From Symbiodinium natans (lineage: Eukaryota; Sar; Dinophyceae; Suessiales; Symbiodiniaceae), in NCBI GenBank assembly GCA_905221605.1, contig CAJNDS010000551.1, forward strand, positions 51,240 to 115,239: a DNA stretch of 64,000 nucleotides, written 5' to 3'. Of the stretch, positions 34,173 to 44,060 are shown in pieces. A program made the position numbers and the translations under genes. How positions within the stretch are numbered: position 1 is the first letter of the stretch; each line of letters begins with the position of its first letter. The notes under the pieces were generated by a model that was not told where the DNA came from, made no database searches, and saw nothing but the letters and a program-made list of their open reading frames with translations.

Positions 34173-35904
34173 ATGTCCTTGGCTCCTGTTGGCCTCCCAA
34201 ACATGCTGCCGGCAGATGTGCTGGCAGAGCTCAAGGAGACTGCTACGAAGCTGTGCGCGCCAGGCACCAGTTCAGCACAGGGAAAGCAACAACCATGTAA
34301 AAATGTTGCGAAAGCAAACGGCTCACTTGTTGCTCTGGTATTTCAGTCATGGACTCATGTAAATGTGTGGAGTCTATCGCGATGCTGAGATACTGTTTAG
34401 TGCCGATTCTTGAGGAAACTTCCGACTGCCGCCCGATCTAGCTCTGTTCTGTGTTCCCCAAACGCCCCCTTCTGACAGCCACTACGGGCCTACGATCACG
34501 AGGCAAAGGCTTCCTAGCAGCTGATGAAAGCGCTGGACCGTGGCTTCGCGCGGGCCATGCAGAGGCAGCGAAGATTCCGGACGCTCAGCTTTGGCAGTCA
34601 AGTCTAGCAGAACCTGGATACCGGGTCCGGCAATATAGTGCATGCAGTCACTGTAGCAGTTTGTTGCAGCAAGTGGGGGCGAGAGCTTGCAGTCATTGCT
34701 TTTGAAACTGGCGGTTTTCCAATACCCGGCCGCTGCCCCAACAAGAACTCCGCTTGGCGTTCACTGCAGCGTGTTGAAGTGCTCAGGATGTCATCGAGAA
34801 CAGGGCTGCCTACCGGGCGATGTGCTTCTCCACACCTGGCCTAAGTGAGCACATCAGCGGGGTCATTCTCCACTGGGAGACTCTCCTGCAGGACGATGCA
34901 AAGGGCAAGCCGATGGTGGAAATCATCAAGGAGAATGGCATGATTCCAGGCATCAAAGTGGACAAAGGCTACAACAAGAAGGGCATGTGGGGAACACCTG
35001 TTGGTCCTCTTGGCCATCCAGAGGTTGCCACCGTTGGCTTAGACGACCTCCAGCAGAAGTGCGCGCAGGCGTACGCGAAGGGCGCCCGCTTTGCCAAGTG
35101 GCGCAACGTCCTGCAACTGGATCCCTCCAAGGGAATGCCCACTGATCTTTCCATTGCAGATACCGTGCACACCTTGGCACGCTATGCCTCCATCTGCCAG
35201 AGCGAGCGCTTGGTGCCCATCGTGGAGCCTGAGATCGTTCCTAATGGCGGCCCATGCTGTGTTTAGCTGATTCTCTTGGGGGGGTTTTGCAAGGGTTGGG
35301 GTTGGAGGTTGATGGGCAAGGTTGGTGTTTTTTTGCTGAGATCAGGGCATCGAGGGTTGTTATCGCTGCTTTCCAAGGTAGTCATGACATCAACTACTGC
35401 GCGGAGATGACAAATAAAGTCTTGGCAGCACAGTTCAAGGCTCTGGCCGATCACCACATCTTCTTGGAGGGCGCCGTGCTGAAGCCAAACATGGTCAAGA
35501 ATGGCCTGGGGGGTCCGAAGGCGAGCGCTGAGACCATTGCAACCCTGACGTGCCAGACCTTGCTGCGCACAGTTCCGCCTTCCATGCCGGGCATCTTCTT
35601 CCTGTCGGGCGAGACGGCCTTGAATGAAGATAACGAGGAAGAGGCAACCATCAATCTGAGCACCATGAACCGCCTCTTTGCGGGAAAGCTGCCTTGGCAT
35701 CTGTCCTTCTCCTACGGCAAAGCCTTGCAGAAGACCTGCATCGTCACTTGGTTGGGAAAGACCGAGAACGAGGCGGCCGCCCAGAAGGCCCTTAAGGCAC
35801 GCGCTAATGCAAACTCGGACGCGGTCTTCGGCAAGTACAAGCCGGGCAGCTGCGCCAGTGTTGGCACCGACGGCAATGTGATGCAAGCGGCCGGTCCTTA
35901 CTGA
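34173..35904 (+). CDS. Class I fructose-bisphosphate aldolase, copy 1 (4 exons)
   Basis: It cleaves fructose-1,6-bisphosphate to dihydroxyacetone phosphate and glyceraldehyde 3-phosphate in glycolysis and gluconeogenesis. Exons: 34173-34263 ([30 protein letters not shown]), 34503-34582 ([14 protein letters not shown]), 34787-35246 ([20 protein letters not shown] to IVEPEIVPNG) and 35378-35904, ending in TGA after ...MQAAGPY. Catalytic features are visible: Asp in LAADES, Lys in FAKWR, Glu in PIVEPE, the Schiff-base Lys in [10 protein letters not shown], the C-terminal Tyr. Introns start GC (34264, 34583, 35247) and acceptors are AG|G. The total of about 386 codons is normal for the family. 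Start ATG 34173 is chosen because the reading frame begins there and the N-terminus aligns with copy 2. No targeting peptide is seen, so a cytosolic location is likely. Confidence 0.97.
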
Positions 35905-36771
35905 GGCTGCTGAGCAATGAGCGGTGTGGAAGTGCCAGCATATCAACTAAGTAACTAAGCGTCCTTCAGCAAGACTGGGTAAAGAACGAGAACAGCGTTT
36001 CAGCGATTGTTTGCATGAAATTGAACTGGTTCTCCTCAAATCATTGGTGAAAAAACACACCGCTCATCCTCACACAAGCAAGTTGTGCATCTGAAGCCTT
36101 CGCACAACGGCAAAGAGGGGTGTCATCCATGATGGCCTGGCCCAACAAATTCAGTGTACAGATGCATGATGATGCGTGTTCTGAGGGGTGTTTTCGATTT
36201 TGCCACCATGGCACTACCATGGCTCTCTATGGTACGAGGTCATCTCCTGGAAAGCAGCCCGAAGCATCGCCCCCCACTACGCCCCCTAAGCCGTGCCTTG
36301 ATCCAGGGAATTAGGGAATGAGGTACCCGCTATCCTCCTATCTATACCCTTTAAGGGGCTAAAAAAGGCGAATGTAGGGGCCTGAATAAGATCCGTTGCA
36401 TTCCAGAGATCAGATATTGTGAGCTCCAAAAGCTCGAACGATTCCGAGCAGGCTCGTCATAATTTCGCGCGCACCATACTTCTTGAAGCAAGCTCTGTTG
36501 GAAAAAAGCTGCTGTGGGAGCCTCGGGGTCCGCGAGAGCCCGTGAGATTCCTGAATCCTGAACCCGAGCCCCCCAAGCCCCCAAGCCCTGCACATACTCC
36601 TATGGGTCCATGTACCCATCTAGTAAGTATATACTCGGCCCTTAAAGGCTTCCCATATAGTAGGTTTAGGGCCCAGGTATATAGCTATATAGGTACATGA
36701 ACCCTTCGGGTACCGGGCTCAGGAGACCCAAAAGTCCGCTAGCGTCGAGCCACCGAGCTCCAGCTCCCGCC
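35905..36771. other. Intergenic region, aldolase copy 1 to 6-phosphogluconolactonase
   Basis: No gene recognised. It contains a partial family B element (36305-36360, AATTAGGGAATGAGGTACCC then ACCCTTTAAGGGGC). Confidence 0.5.
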
Positions 36772-39743
36772 ATGGCGAGCCGTCTACTGGCAGGCGGCCA
36801 GTCCGTGACGATCTTCGAAGACGAGCCGAAGTTGGTGAGGCAGCTGGTTCAAGAAGTCACGGAGACCGCCCGAGCCGCGATCAGCGCCAAGGGAAGCTTC
36901 AGCTCCTAAGCTCGAAGTAGAAGACATCAGGAGGATGCTGGAGGTTCGGAGTGAGTTGGGTTCTTACGGACTTTTTACGGAAGTTCAGGGATGTCTCTAG
37001 GCAGCAAGGCAATTTTTTGTTGCCAGGCACTAAGTTTTCAGCTTCTCACCGAGGCCTCTGTCTCGCGCGCCCTGTGATCCCGGCGCTGAAGGACTTGTCG
37101 CCTGATGCCTTGGACTGGAGCAAGGTCAACGTCTTCTTGACAGGAGAGTGGCCCGGCTGCCCACCTTTGTCTTTTTGCTCTCTCCTTCTTCTCATGTCAC
37201 CTCTTTCCTTCACTAACTATGTAGGGTTTAGGCTTGAGGCTTTAGGATGCTTTTAGGGTTTACTCAGATTTGGGCGTAGATCTCGAGCGTCTCCTTCTGC
37301 GCGGGGGGCGCAGTGTGAGGCTTCTCGGCGCCAACAGCTCCTACTCCGAAGCCTCCTGCATCAAAAGAAGCACTTTTTGGGTTTCAGTGACGGTCAGTGA
37401 TGGGCTACTATTTGCTTAAGAACTCCCCACGACAAACAAAAACAACAACAAAAAAAAAAACACACACACACATTATATACATATATATATACACATATAA
37501 TATGGGTAATATCTTTTTGGGGGGGTTCTTAGAAAGCAAATTATGGTAGGCTAGTGACCGAGGCCCTGGCGACATTCGGCAAGAAGTGTCCGGTGCAGCC
37601 GCTCGGCCTTACGGGGACCCTTGGGGATATAGACCCTCTCAATAAGGTCCCGGTTTAAGAGAGCCAAAAGAGAGCTCAGAAGGGCTCCCCGAAAAGGGTC
37701 CCCCTAATCCGACCTGGGACTGAAGAGACCATGGTGTCTATTTTCCCTCCCTTTGGAATTCCCTTTAATTTAGATGTATTTGAAACTTATGTAGAGCCCA
37801 AGAGAAGTTCAAAAAGCACTATTGTTATGAAGGTTCTCAAGGTGGGAGTATAGGTGTAGGCCCGGGCCGGGGAGGTCTGCAAGTTTAGACGCGCCTTCCC
37901 TCTTCGGGGTGGTAGACCCATTGTTCTTATACTTATGACCCTACTTTCTAAGTAGCCATGAACCTCGAAGTAGACCTGCACCCCCCCCCCCGCCCCCAAC
38001 TAACCTTTAACAAAGGGGACTCATATGCCCTACCCTGATGGTTGAAGGGTAGTTGGGGGGGGTGCTGGGACAGGGGCATTTTCTATCCCATCCTCCGGCC
38101 GCTCTTCAGCACGGGCACTGGGCTTCCGGCCTTTGCCGCCGAGGAGGCGGCGGGGGCCTACGGGGCGCTTCTGAAGAGCCACCCGGCCATCGACAACGCT
38201 GGGCCTATGCCATCCTTCGCCCCTGAGCAGCGGGGGGCTTTAGGGTTTAGGGTTTAGGGTTTAGGGTTTAATTAAGGTTCAGGGTTCAGGGTTCAGGGTT
38301 CAGGGTTCAGGGTTCAGGGTTCAGGGTTTAGGGTTTAGGGTTTAGGGTTTAGGGTTTAGGGTTTAGGGTTTAGGGTTTAGGGTTCAGGGCTGAGCGTTGG
38401 AGGTTGGGGCTTTGGGGGGGTTGGGTTGATATAGGGTTTAGGCTTGGCATGGATTATGCAAACCCCGGAACCCCTACTAAACCGATCAATAAGCCTTAAA
38501 CCCTAGACTTTTAAGTATCTCGAAGTCCCCCTAAACCCTAAAGCCTAAACCCTAAACCTTGCCCCATGCTTAGGACCTATTGCTGCTGGGTCTTGGGGAC
38601 GATGGCCACTGCGGCTTCTTGCATCCTGAAAGCAACCAGGTTAAAGCGACCGGGAAGGGCAAGGTAGTTCTGAGCATCTGACCCTCGGCCGAGCAGCAAA
38701 CGCTTTTGAGGTGCAGTACTGGCGCCAAAAAACCCTAAATCCTAAAACCCTCAAACCCCCCTAAACCCCAAAACCCTAAACCCGATTCAAGAGGCAGTCA
38801 GGAGAGTCTAGGTGTCATGGAGCTCCTATTGTCGGCCATGCTGCAGGGGCTCCAGCGCATGCGCATTCTAACTTGAAGGTTCATGGGTATTTGTAAGCAG
38901 GGTCAGGGTTGTAAGAACCCTGATTAAGGTAATATTGCCATAGTTGCCCCCACTTATACCCCCACTTTTAAAGTACCAAAATGAACCCTCCAAGTAATCG
39001 GAGGCCAGTCGGGGAAGAGTCAGATCGCAGTCTCCATGGATGTCATGCGCGCTGCAAAGCCCCTTGACTGAGTCGAAGCAATCGGCACGCGAGGCTTTAG
39101 GTGCATTGGGTTTAGGGTTTAGGGTTTAGGGTTTAGGGTTTAGGGTTTAGGGTTTAGGGTTTAGGGTTTAGGGTTTAGGGTTTAGGGTTTAGGGTTCAGG
39201 GACTTGCCAGGATGGGCAATTATTCCCTAGAACCCTTAAGAAGGCCCTTAGTCTGGGGTTGGTTATGGGGATTGTCAGGCCTGGTGTGCTCTATGCCAAG
39301 GAAGACCCTCGTGACGGCGACGGGGGCCGGGAAGAAAGATGCCGTGCGCCGCGCCTTGTCCGGCGTGCATGGGCCATTTGATTGCCCAGCAGGCCTTCTT
39401 TCCAAGGCGTGGAGCCTGCCCTAAACCCTAAACCCTTAATAACCCTACAACCCTACAACCCTATAACCCTATAACCCTATAAGCCTAAAACCCTATAACC
39501 CTATAACCCTATAACCCTATAACCCTACAACCCTATAAGCCTATAACCCTATAACCCTATAAACCCTATAACCCCTATAACCCTATAACCCTATAACCCT
39601 AAACCCTAAACCCTAAACCCCAAACCAACTCCTCCCCGGCTGCTCGCAGCAGATGTTGCTGCTAGAGCCAGGCGCCGTCAACCACCTGGTTCGTGGACAA
39701 GGCGGCGTTCGCCGATTTTGAAAGGACGCTGTGCGAGACTTGA
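36772..39743 (+). CDS. 6-phosphogluconolactonase, multi-exon, possible frameshift near the end
   Basis: It hydrolyses 6-phosphogluconolactone, the second step of the oxidative pentose-phosphate pathway. Exons: 36772 to about 36902 (VTIFEDEPKLVRQLVQEV), about 37056-37155 (LSPDALDWSKVNVFLTGEW), about 37315-37369 (GANSSYSEASCIK), 37563-37606 (ALATFGKKCPVQPLG), about 38108-38218 (GLPAFAAEEAAGAYGALLK), 38574 to about 38666 (DLLLLGLGDDGHCGFLHPES, the family signature LGLGxDGH), about 39017-39061 (SQIAVSMDVMRAAK), about 39301-39395 (TLVTATGAGKKDAVRRALSG) and 39650-39743 (QMLLLEPGAV, then TTWFVDKAAFADFE). The order matches the family throughout. The usual SGGS loop exon after exon 1 was not found, so one exon is missing from this list. 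In the last exon the two family blocks are in different frames. ATG 36772 is in good context (GCCATGG). It sits between the two aldolase copies on the same strand. Confidence 0.9.
37405..37553. mobile_element. Inverted-repeat element, family D, with microsatellite, in 6-phosphogluconolactonase intron
   Basis: The left end CTACTATTTGCTTAAGAAC and right end GGGGGGTTCTTAGAAAGCAAA match the 56420 copy. The middle has expanded A and CA/TA runs (37430-37500). It ends ten bases before the exon at 37563. Confidence 0.75.
38240..38395 (+). repeat. Telomere-type array with TTCAGGG block
   Basis: TTTAGGG units are interrupted by about eight homogenised TTCAGGG units (38277-38330) and then resume. It lies in a 6-phosphogluconolactonase intron. 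Confidence 0.95.
38872..39000. mobile_element. Inverted-repeat element, family C, in 6-phosphogluconolactonase intron
   Basis: Starts ACTTGAAGGTTCATGGGTAT and ends AATGAACCCTCCAAGTAA, about 15 bases before the exon near 39017. Confidence 0.75.
39105..39195 (+). repeat. Telomere-type array (TTTAGGG)
   Basis: About 12 perfect units in a 6-phosphogluconolactonase intron. Confidence 0.95.
39432..39605 (-). repeat. Variant array (ACCCTATA)
   Basis: About 20 copies of an 8-bp unit CCCTATAA replace the usual CCCTAAA. It lies in the last intron of 6-phosphogluconolactonase. Confidence 0.95.
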
Positions 39744-39745
39744 CG

Positions 39746-39858
39746 GTTCGGGTACTTCTAAGTAGGGTTCGAAAGTACCCGAAAGAAGGCTCTAGCCATA
39801 GCCATGCCTGACCCGACTGTCGCAACCCTACTTGTAAGTACCCACATGAACCTCCAAC
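39746..39858. mobile_element. Inverted-repeat element, family C
   Basis: GGTTCGGGTACTTCTAAGTA on the left, GTACCCACATGAACCTCCAA on the right, immediately after the 6-phosphogluconolactonase stop. A CCCTAAA array follows at 39864-39940. Confidence 0.65.
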
Positions 39859-39972
39859 CGAACCCTAAACCCTAAACCCTAAACCCTAAACCCTAAACCC
39901 TAAACCCTAAACCCTAAACCCTAAACCCTAAACCCTAAACCCACATTCCTCCCGCCCGCGAGGACCTCCACC

Positions 39973-41195
39973 ATGCACAGCGGGTTGCCCGGGCTGCTGC
40001 CCGCCGCGCGGCTCGAGGAGCTTAAGGAGACGGCCACCAAGCTCTGCGCACCAGGCAAGGCAGATGGAAGGGGGTTCAGGGTTTAGGGTTTAGGGTTTAG
40101 GGTTTAGGGTTTAGGGTTTAGGGTTTAGGGGGTTTAGGTTTAGGGGTTTATAGGGTTTATAGGGTTTATCGGGTTTGCAAGGTTTATAGGGTTTTATAGG
40201 GTTTATAGGGTTTGTAGGGTTTGTAGGGTTTGTCGAGTTTGTAGGGTTTATGGGATCTATAGGGTTTGTAGGGTTTATAGGGTTTGTAGGGTTTACAGGG
40301 TTTATGGGTTTATAGGGTTTATAGGGTTTATAGGGTTTATAGGGTTTATAGGGTTTATAGGGTTTATAGGGTTTATAGGGTTTATAGGGTTTATAGGGTT
40401 TGTAGGGTTTGTACGGTTTATAGTTTGTAGGGTTTATAGGGTTTAGGGTTTAGGGGTTCAGGGTTTTTTGGAGTTTAGGGGTTATATGGTCGAGGGTTTA
40501 TAGGGCTTAGGGTTTAGGGTTCGAGGGCTGGTAAAGGCGGCTTTTGAAAGGGTTCGTTGGCCGGAGTGGCCAAAGGAGGGGAGAACTCGAGTTAAGCCGC
40601 AGTACGCCGAAGGTAAATCCGACTTTCGCCAGTTTAGGGTTTAGGGTTTAGGGTTCAGGGTTCAGGGTTTAGGGTTTAGGGTTTGGAGGAATAAAAGAGG
40701 GATAGTAGAGGGGACATAGGCTTTGGGGGCCCTTTCAGGAAAGGGATTCCTTGCTGCTGATGAGAGCGCGGGCCCTTGGCTACGTGCAGGACATGCTGAG
40801 GCGGCAAAGATCCCGGACGCTTGGCTTGAGGGTTTAGGGTTTGGGGTTTAGGGTTTGGGGTTTAGGGTTGAGGGTTTAGGGTTTAGGGCTGTGTTTTCTT
40901 GAACAACTCAGTCGTGACTTGCTTAGTGTGGCTTGCGAGTCCTTGCGACTTGTGTTTGGTCTTTGCTGCTGGCCCAACGTCTTGCGACAGTCACACTCTT
41001 CGGGCTTAGGGTTTAGGGTTTAGGGTTTCGGGTTTAGGGTTTAGGGTTTAGGGCTGTGCTTTTTGCAACACTGCCGTGCTTGGCGCGTGCCTGTCATCCA
41101 GTCGCGCACGCTCGCTCGAGAATGATCAAGGACACGTCGAGTATGGAAAAGGTCTGATCTGGAATCTGCTGTTTGTCTTCTTAGTTTTCGGCGAA

Positions 41196-41235
<40 letters not shown>

Positions 41236-43951
41236 GTGCAATTCATCGCAAGATAAAAATGAGATGCATCCAACGGTATGAGTGCACAAACATGCGAGGT
41301 GGGCACCGAGAACTCTAGACCAAAGCCAGAAGCAATGTAGTCCATGAAGGGAGGGATGGATGACAAGCCATACAGCCTGGGTAGAAAGCAACTGCTGACC
41401 AACCTCAACTGAAACATCCCAAAACAATTTGTGAACCCAAAATGCCAACACGTGTCATCACGTGGAATGTGAGCCATTCTGTGCCTGACTTGCTATTTGC
41501 TGTGCAACTGTGCACAGTCGCAAGTGGCAATGTTGGCTGGGCATGCGTGAGAGACAATGGCAAGAACCGGCAAAAAGGGCGAAGTGATTGCTTTTGCCGT
41601 TGCAGGCTTGGAACCGTTGTGAGATGACAGAGATGTTGGAACAACAGACGTTTCTGGCAACTCGAATGACACCAAAACGGGCCTCCGCAGGCGGAGGCCG
41701 TTCCCGCAAGCTAATCGAGTTCAAAAACTTCAGGACCTTAAAACAGGCCTGCGGTCCACTCCAAATCCCCATAAGAAAACAGCTCCCCCCAGCTGCTGAG
41801 GATGTCGTCGAGAACAGGGCTGCCTATCGGGCGATGTGCTTCTCCACGCCTGGCCTGAGCGAGCACATCAGCGGGGTCATTCTCCACTGGGAGACTCTCA
41901 TGCAAGAGGATGCAAAGGGCAAGCCGATGGTGGAAATCATCAAGGAGAATGGCATGATTCCAGGCATCAAAGTGGACAAAGGCTACAACAAGAAGGGCAT
42001 CTGGGGAACATCTGTTGGTCCTCTTGGCCATCCAGAGGTTGCCACCTTGGGCTTAGACGACCTCCAACAGAGATGCGCTCAGGCCTACAAGGACATGGAG
42101 CGTTTGGGGACAAACTTCGTAGGGTTGCCGAAGTCCACGGCTACCTTTTTTTTTGTTGGGTCGTGGTGTTCACATGCTTCATGTGTGGCCTGGGAGAATT
42201 TTGAAGAGCAGACCCTTCAAAGGAGGGAGCGCGCTTTGCCAAGTGGCGCAACGTGCTGCAGCTGGACCCTATGAAGGGTTTCTTATCTCGATTGTTGGCG
42301 ACTTCTGTTCTCACACGGGGATGCGGTGGGAAGCAGCACGCTTTGGCAAGAACACCGCAACACACTACGATGACCCGCCTTACATACGTATCCAAAATGA
42401 ACCTCCAAGTAAGAACAGATCTACCTTCTAACCCGACTTCGATACGCACCCCAAGATGAACCTCCAAGCTCTTGAAGAAAGGTTTACCGAGCAACTTGTC
42501 CATCAACGATACCGTGCACACCCTGGCGCGCTATGCCTCCATCTGCCAAAGCGAGGGGCTGGTACCGATCGTGGAACCTGCGCCTCGGCACGAATAGGTT
42601 ATATAGTATTATATAGTATTATATAGTATTATATAGTATTATATAGTATTATATAGTATTATATAGTATTATATAGTATTATATAGTATTATATAGTATT
42701 ATATAGTATTATATAGTATTATATAGTATTATATAGTATTATATAGTATTATATGAGGTTATATATACTTCGAGATTATATTATTCTATTTTTTAATATA
42801 TTGTAGTACGTAATCTTGTACTACATTAGATCAGATTCACTAGATTATGTGATATGATCATGTAGTTTAGTCTATTGTAGTATATTATAGTATATTTCAT
42901 TACGTTGGATTCTTTTGTAGTAGACCCTACGAAGGTTTCCACACGAATATTAGATTGGATTCGATTACAGCGGATAGCATGGGTTGGATGTCCCGTTTGA
43001 GATCGCCTTTGCGGCACTTCTGAGTCTTATGAGGTGTTAAGGGGTCTTAAGTGGTGGGCACACGTGTTCGCAAAGAGCCTGAGGAGATCGTCCCCAATGG
43101 GAGCCACGATATCTTCTACTGCGCGGAGGTGACGAACAAGGTCTTGAAGGCTGAGTAGCTGAATGAGTACACTTTACGCTTTTGGGGATAAGATAATCCC
43201 CTATAGAACTGACAGTGTACATTTTTTCGGGGCTTATGAACTCAGCAACTACGAAGGCCCAGTTCAGGGCCTTGGCAGCGCATCACGTCTACTTGGAGGG
43301 TGCCGTGCTGAAGCCGAACATGGTCAAGAATCTGGGTTGCGTTGAGCTTTGGGAGGCGTTCCTCTCCTAGAGGGGTCCACGTACCTAAATCTAGAATTCT
43401 TGGGCCTTAAAGGTCCTCCCATTTGGGGAGTTTGGGGCCAAGTATAGAACAATACGGTACATGGACCCTTATAGGCTTTCGTCCTTGCTTACTTATAAAG
43501 GGAGCCTCTTGATAAGCCATGTGTCGTGGCCTTGAAAAGAGCCAGGAATGGCTTGGAGGGCCCCAAGGCGAGCGCTGAGACCATTGCAACCCTGACGTGC
43601 CAGACCTTGCTGCGCACAGTTCCGCCTTCCATGCCGGGCATCTTCTTCCTGTCGGGCGAGACGGCTTTGAATGAAGATAACGAGGAAGAGGCAACCATCA
43701 ATCTGAGCACCATGAACCGCCTCTTTGCGGGAAAGCTGCCTTGGCATCTGTCCTTCTCCTACGGCAAAGCCCTACAGAAGACCTGCATCGTCACTTGGCT
43801 GGGAAAGGCCGAGAACGAGGCTGCAGCACAGAAGGCCCTCAAGGCACGCTCGCAAGCAAACTCGGACGCGGTCTTCGGCAAGTACACGCCGGGCAGCTGC
43901 GCCAGTGTTGGCACCGACGGCAACGTGATGCAAGCGGCCGGTCCGTATTAA
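39973..43951 (+). CDS. Class I fructose-bisphosphate aldolase, copy 2 (8 exons)
   Basis: Same enzyme as copy 1 and nearly identical in the shared exons. Exons: 39973-40054, 40739-40818 ([20 protein letters not shown]), 41801-42091 ([20 protein letters not shown] to QAYK), 42226-42277 ([17 protein letters not shown]), 42482-42579 ([21 protein letters not shown]), 43084-43149 ([20 protein letters not shown]), 43257-43327 ([11 protein letters not shown]) and 43546-43951 ([14 protein letters not shown] to MQAAGPY, stop TAA). All catalytic residues noted for copy 1 are kept and all joins keep frame. Donors: GC at 40055, 40819, 42580 and 43150; GA at 42092 and 43328; GT at 42278. Only the first two introns are at the same positions as in copy 1. 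Introns carry telomere-type arrays, a poly-G tract, a decamer array and inverted-repeat elements. It looks functional if splicing is accurate. Confidence 0.95.
40076..40475 (+). repeat. Telomere-type and TTTATAGGG arrays in aldolase copy 2 intron 1
   Basis: TTTAGGG units (40076-40140) grade into about 25 units of a 9-bp variant, TTTATAGGG, with TTTGTAGGG variants, to about 40460. Confidence 0.95.
41196..41233. repeat. Poly-G tract, 38 bases
   Basis: The longest homopolymer in the window, in intron 2 of aldolase copy 2. Open frames across it (41041-41451 minus, 41076-41318 plus) are not real. Confidence 0.95.
42384..42470. repeat. Family C termini in aldolase copy 2 intron 4
   Basis: AATGAACCTCCAAGTAAG near 42397 and GATGAACCTCCAAGCTC near 42455 are two copies of the family C right end in the same orientation. 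They lie just before the acceptor at 42481. Confidence 0.6.
42597..42754. repeat. Decamer tandem array (TTATATAGTA)
   Basis: About 15-16 nearly perfect copies of a 10-bp unit inside intron 5 of aldolase copy 2, followed by AT-rich sequence to 42950. Confidence 0.97.
43152..43252. mobile_element. Family E element forming an aldolase copy 2 intron (introner-like)
   Basis: The 101-bp element with ends TGAGTAGCTGAATGAGTACA and GGCTTATGAACTCAGCAACT is flanked by GAAGGC at 43146-43151 and 43253-43258. The intron inferred from the protein (43150-43256) starts with the GC of the first copy and ends with the AAG of the second. Copy 1 has uninterrupted coding sequence here (KVLAAQFKALA), so the insertion is the intron. 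Confidence 0.88.
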
Positions 43952-43980
43952 GGCCAAGGGCCTTGAGGCCCCAGTGAACA

Positions 43981-44060
43981 CCCCTAAACCCTAAACCCTA
44001 AACCCTAAACCCTAAACCCTAAACCCTAAACCCTAAACCCTAAACCCTAAACCCTAAACT
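43981..44060 (-). repeat. Telomere-type array (CCCTAAA)
   Basis: About 11 units shortly after the aldolase copy 2 stop; an opposite-orientation array of about 11 TTTAGGG units is at 44171-44250. Confidence 0.95.

Noticed and set aside
35263-35946. Minus-strand open frame of 227 codons opposite aldolase copy 1 (and 43772-43981 opposite copy 2).
   Set aside because: Antisense of a conserved aldolase exon; open only because of codon bias.
41041-41477. Open frames with long polyproline or polyglycine runs.
   Set aside because: Created by the 38-base G tract.
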